Positions 61,135 through 64,000 of a stretch of 64,000 nucleotides of DNA are shown here, piece by piece. The stretch covers positions 1 through 64,000 of the forward strand of contig JAUXMV010000015.1 of the NCBI GenBank assembly GCA_030683155.1, in the 5' to 3' direction. This stretch comes from Bacteroidales bacterium (lineage in GTDB: Bacteria > Bacteroidota > Bacteroidia > Bacteroidales > F082). The notes beneath the pieces are model-generated. The model was given only the letters and a program-made list of their open reading frames with translations, made no database searches and had not been told where the DNA came from. The translations under genes were made by a program, and so were the position numbers. Within the stretch, counting starts at the first letter, position 1, and each line of letters opens with the position of its first letter.

Positions 61135-63336
61135 TTAATCTATTCGGGCAACGCGCTCAACTCCCTGCACTTTGCCAATTCTGTGAAGTAATTGTTCAAG
61201 GTGATCTGTGTCCTTAATCTGTAAAGTAATCTTTCCTTCAAAGCGACCATCTCTGGTATCGAAAGTGATGCTGCGCATATTCACCTTCAAATCGCTTGAA
61301 ATTAATTTCGTAATTTCTCCAACAAGTCCGAGAGTATCTTTGCCTGAAACACGTATTGCAGTATTAAATGTAGGATTATCTTTCGACTCCTTCCATTTTA
61401 CATTCAGAAACCTGTAGGAATATCTTTGTCGTAAGCGTGCTGCATTTGGACAGTTTACCCTGTGAATAGTAATTCCTGTGTTAATTGTAACAAAACCAAA
61501 CACTTCGTCTCCAGGAATGGGATTGCAACATTTCGCAAGCTTATAATTCACATTGCTTATCGACTCATCAATTATAAGAAAATCATCTTTTGTACTTGAT
61601 TTAGTTACTTGACGACTTTCAGGATTGAACTCAGTTGCTTCAGCTTTTTGCGGTGGTTTGGTTTCATCACTTAAGCTTACCAAATGTTTCTTAAGATCTA
61701 CAAGGTCAATTTTTTCAGTTGCAATCATATGGTACAACTGAACAGCAGTTTTGGTTTTATAAAACTTGACCAGATGATTAATTACGTCATCAGAAGAGAC
61801 AATTTTCCAGTTTTTTAGCTTTCTGAGTAAAATCTCTTTTCCAACCTCGGCTTCTTTGAGCTCTTCTTCTTTAAGGTGTCTTTTGATCTTACTTTTCGCT
61901 CTTTCAGTAACAACAAAACTTAACCAATCTGGCTTTGGCGCTTGCTTCTTGGTGGTTAATATTTCAACTTTATCACCGTTGTGGAGTACATGTCTGATTG
62001 GCACAATTCTGTTGTTAACCCTTGCCCCACTGCAAGTTGAACCCACCTGTGTATGCACTTCGTAAGCAAAATCAAGTACCGTAGAACCACCTGGCAGCTG
62101 CTTAAGATCGCCGTTTGGAGTGAAAATGAAAATCTTGTCTGAGATTTGATTTTCGTCCCGCTTGTAAGACCCAAAATGTAGCTGACCGGGGTTTTCAATA
62201 ACATCTCTGATTTGATTTAGCCACTCCTCAGCATCTTTTTTCTCAGGCTTATCTTTATAAAGCCAGTGCGCAGCCTGACCCTTTTCAGCCGTCAGATCCA
62301 TACGTTCCGAACGTATCTGAACCTCAACCCATTTATCTTCCGGCCCTTTTACAGTTGTATGAAGTGACTCATAACCAGATGCTTTTGGGGAAGTTATCCA
62401 GTCGCGCAATCGTTTTGGATTTGGACTATAGAGATCAGTAACTATCGAATAAATCCTCCAACAATCTTCTTTTTCGCGTTTTGGTGGACTCTTTGTGATA
62501 ACACGCATTGCAAATAAATCATAAACCTGCTCAAAATCTACATTCTGATCTCTCATCTTTACATAGATGCTGGGTATAGATTTTGTCCTCCATTTAATTG
62601 AGCAATCCAATCCATGTTCATTCAGTTGTTGTTCTATTGGTTGGATGAAATTTTTCATCAACACTTCCTGTCTTGCCTTGCTTGCCTGAATTTTCTCGCT
62701 GATCTGTTCATAAACTTCAGGGTTCTCAAATTTCATTACCCTTTCTTCAAATTCAGCCTTGATGGTATATAAACCCAATCTGTGCGTGATGGGAATGTAA
62801 AGGTGTTTTACTTCGAGAATGAACTTTTCAAGCTTATCTTTATTCAGATCATCAGGATTTCGCAAATCAAAAAGTCGGTGCGCAATTTTGAGCAGAATCA
62901 CCCTAATATCTTCCACTAGCGTTAGGAAGAGCTTTCTGAACTGATCAGACTGAAAAGAGAGACGTTCGGTTGGCAACTCAGAAATCTTACAAAAACCTTT
63001 CAAAATGACGGCTACATCTTTACCAAAATCAGACTCAACTTGTGCCAGAAAGTTATCATTTTTGATGTCCATACTGTGCATGAAAGCTGCGATCACAGTA
63101 GAAGATTTTAAACCTAACTCAAAAACAGCAATCTTGGCAACTTCAAGATGATGCCAGATCATAGGCTTACCAGAGGTAAGATATTGATTTTGATAAATTT
63201 CAGAAGCTTTTGCAAAAGCTTTCATTACCAGTAGTTTCTCATCTTCAGAAAGCTGCTTTTCCAAAGCTTCCTGAAGTGAATCCCATGATTGATTCACCAA
63301 TAATTGTTCAGTTATGCTGTTTTCGCTGTTTTGCAT
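61135..63336 (-). CDS. relA: RelA-type (p)ppGpp synthetase with degenerate hydrolase domain
   Basis: From MQNSENSITEQ the protein is 733 aa (the longer track start lies in the floA terminator). The N-terminal HD region keeps HHLEVAKIAV but the key HDxxED reads MHSMDIKND, so hydrolysis is probably lost. The synthetase domain is intact: RTKSIPSIYVKM, YDLFAMRVI, SPKASGYESLHTTVKGP, VEVQIRSERMD. TGS (~390-450; FIFTPNGDLKQLPGGSTVLDFAY), helical/zinc-finger-like (KCCNPIPGDEV) and ACT (~655-733) domains follow. It makes (p)ppGpp on amino-acid starvation. A bifunctional SpoT-like enzyme is expected elsewhere. Confidence 0.9.
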   Translation of the reverse strand: MQNSENSITEQLLVNQSWDSLQEALEKQLSEDEKLLVMKAFAKASEIYQNQYLTSGKPMIWHHLEVAKIAVFELGLKSSTVIAAFMHSMDIKNDNFLAQVESDFGKDVAVILKGFCKISELPTERLSFQSDQFRKLFLTLVEDIRVILLKIAHRLFDLRNPDDLNKDKLEKFILEVKHLYIPITHRLGLYTIKAEFEERVMKFENPEVYEQISEKIQASKARQEVLMKNFIQPIEQQLNEHGLDCSIKWRTKSIPSIYVKMRDQNVDFEQVYDLFAMRVITKSPPKREKEDCWRIYSIVTDLYSPNPKRLRDWITSPKASGYESLHTTVKGPEDKWVEVQIRSERMDLTAEKGQAAHWLYKDKPEKKDAEEWLNQIRDVIENPGQLHFGSYKRDENQISDKIFIFTPNGDLKQLPGGSTVLDFAYEVHTQVGSTCSGARVNNRIVPIRHVLHNGDKVEILTTKKQAPKPDWLSFVVTERAKSKIKRHLKEEELKEAEVGKEILLRKLKNWKIVSSDDVINHLVKFYKTKTAVQLYHMIATEKIDLVDLKKHLVSLSDETKPPQKAEATEFNPESRQVTKSSTKDDFLIIDESISNVNYKLAKCCNPIPGDEVFGFVTINTGITIHRVNCPNAARLRQRYSYRFLNVKWKESKDNPTFNTAIRVSGKDTLGLVGEITKLISSDLKVNMRSITFDTRDGRFEGKITLQIKDTDHLEQLLHRIGKVQGVERVARID

Positions 63337-63352
63337 TATTTCGTACTGGTCG

Positions 63353-63392
63353 AAAAAAAACGTTTGTATCTTACCTGACACAAACGTTTTTT
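63353..63392 (-). terminator. Terminator of floA
   Basis: ACAAACGTTTTTT (63380-63392) pairs with AAAAAACGTTTGT (63355-63367) around a 12-nt loop; on the minus strand a T-rich run follows. It lies between the floA stop and the relA start. Confidence 0.75.
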
Positions 63393-63412
63393 AATCAGGA
63401 TTTATTCTTTAA

Positions 63413-64000
63413 TTATTTCTTTCCCATCTCCTTGTTTGAGCCTGATGAATGTTTTCCCTGCTCTGAAATACTTTCACGCATTTGGGTATCAGCCTGTATG
63501 TTCTGGAATTTGTAATAATCCATAATTCCAAGATTTCCACTCCTGAATGCTTCAGCAATTGCTTGAGGAATTAAAGCTTCAGCTTGAATAACATTTGCCC
63601 TAGCTTCCTGAGCCTTTGCCTTCATTTCTTGCTCAAGTGCAACAGCCATGGCTCTGCGCTCTTCGGCCTTGGCCTGAGCGATATTCTTATCTGCTTGTGC
63701 CTGATCCATCTGCAAGACTGCACCGATATTCTTTCCAATATCAATGTCTGCAATATCGATTGACAAAATCTCAAATGCAGTTCCAGAATCGAGTCCTTTG
63801 CGTAAAACAACCTTTGAAATTGAATCTGGATTTTCGAGAACTGACTTATGTGAATCAGCAGAACCGATGGATGAAACAATTCCTTCACCAACGCGGGCAA
63901 GAATAGTTTCTTCACCTGCACCACCTACCAATTGGCGTATATTTGCTCTTACTGTTACACGTGCAAGTGCGATTAGCTGAATACCGTCCTTGGCTACAGC
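63413..64000 (-). CDS. floA: Flotillin-like protein FloA, 5' part beyond the window
   Basis: The reading frame is open to the right edge: [27 protein letters not shown] precedes the track's TTG 'start', so the gene is cut there. The visible 195 residues are the end of the SPFH/PHB-like domain and the helical part rich in Ala/Gln/Glu ([36 protein letters not shown]), ending GSNKEMGKK. FloA (formerly YqfA) forms microdomains in the membrane. The N-terminal membrane segment lies outside the window. A terminator follows the stop. Confidence 0.92.
   Translation of the reverse strand, partial: AVAKDGIQLIALARVTVRANIRQLVGGAGEETILARVGEGIVSSIGSADSHKSVLENPDSISKVVLRKGLDSGTAFEILSIDIADIDIGKNIGAVLQMDQAQADKNIAQAKAEERRAMAVALEQEMKAKAQEARANVIQAEALIPQAIAEAFRSGNLGIMDYYKFQNIQADTQMRESISEQGKHSSGSNKEMGKK

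Overview
The window comes from a member of the Bacteroidota. The evidence is: two kinds of type IX secretion (T9SS) C-terminal domain, a PorP/SprF protein, an OmpA/PD40/TPR protein, promoters of the Bacteroidota type (TAnnTTTG at -7), few Shine-Dalgarno sequences, and AT-rich DNA. Order and family cannot be fixed from this sequence. No rRNA, CRISPR array, insertion sequence or intact prophage was seen. Most of the window is chromosomal housekeeping DNA with several accessory blocks.

Layout: (1) 0.2-4.0 kb, a kinase-less signalling pair (PAS protein, CheB-CheR-PAS fusion). (2) 4.2-4.7 kb, tRNA-Asp with its own promoter and terminator, a cluster of GGTGTCCA repeats and an unlisted 39-aa membrane peptide. 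(3) 4.9-9.3 kb, a minus-strand stress-like block: alpha/beta hydrolase, 79-aa protein, baeRF-type release-factor homologue, ferredoxin-reductase-like flavoprotein, a solitary CheB domain and a universal stress protein. (4) 9.6-18.2 kb, an AsmA-like protein, then a cell-surface locus: an ice-binding-fold adhesin with six 77-aa repeats and a type B T9SS tail, PorP/SprF, and a PorE-like OmpA protein. (5) 18.6-37.1 kb, mixed housekeeping: ung, rdgB, ddl, a PASTA/T9SS/RluD operon, a secreted serine protease, a heptose epimerase, MerR, M23 peptidase, alaS, and TPR and SPOR proteins. (6) 37.5-39.8 kb, a DUF2750-like gene and an ABC-F ATPase. (7) 40-46 kb, a hoxF-U-Y-H-W operon for an NAD-linked bidirectional [NiFe] hydrogenase, with a dihydroorotate-dehydrogenase-like gene as its last member. 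(8) 46.3-64 kb, mnmD, a lipoprotein, a PolB-type exonuclease beside a Cas4-like Fe-S nuclease, dnaB, ydcF-like, sucC, lolD, a 1074-aa TPR protein, a class V aminotransferase, a 55-aa membrane peptide, a RelA-type synthetase and a floA flotillin cut by the right edge.

Strongest novelty: the 14-mer TGTAAAACATGTAA is identical upstream of the flavoprotein operon and the adhesin, with a close variant upstream of the universal stress gene. All three copies have the same orientation and lie 86-96 nt from the start codon. In two of them a TTTGTAC element follows after exactly 47 nt. This points to an undescribed regulon joining the stress block to the adhesin. Other points of note are the DHOD-like protein without the usual catalytic Cys loop, the exonuclease/degenerate-exonuclease pair, the loss of the HD motif in the RelA homologue, and three short genes that the ORF track left out or over-extended.
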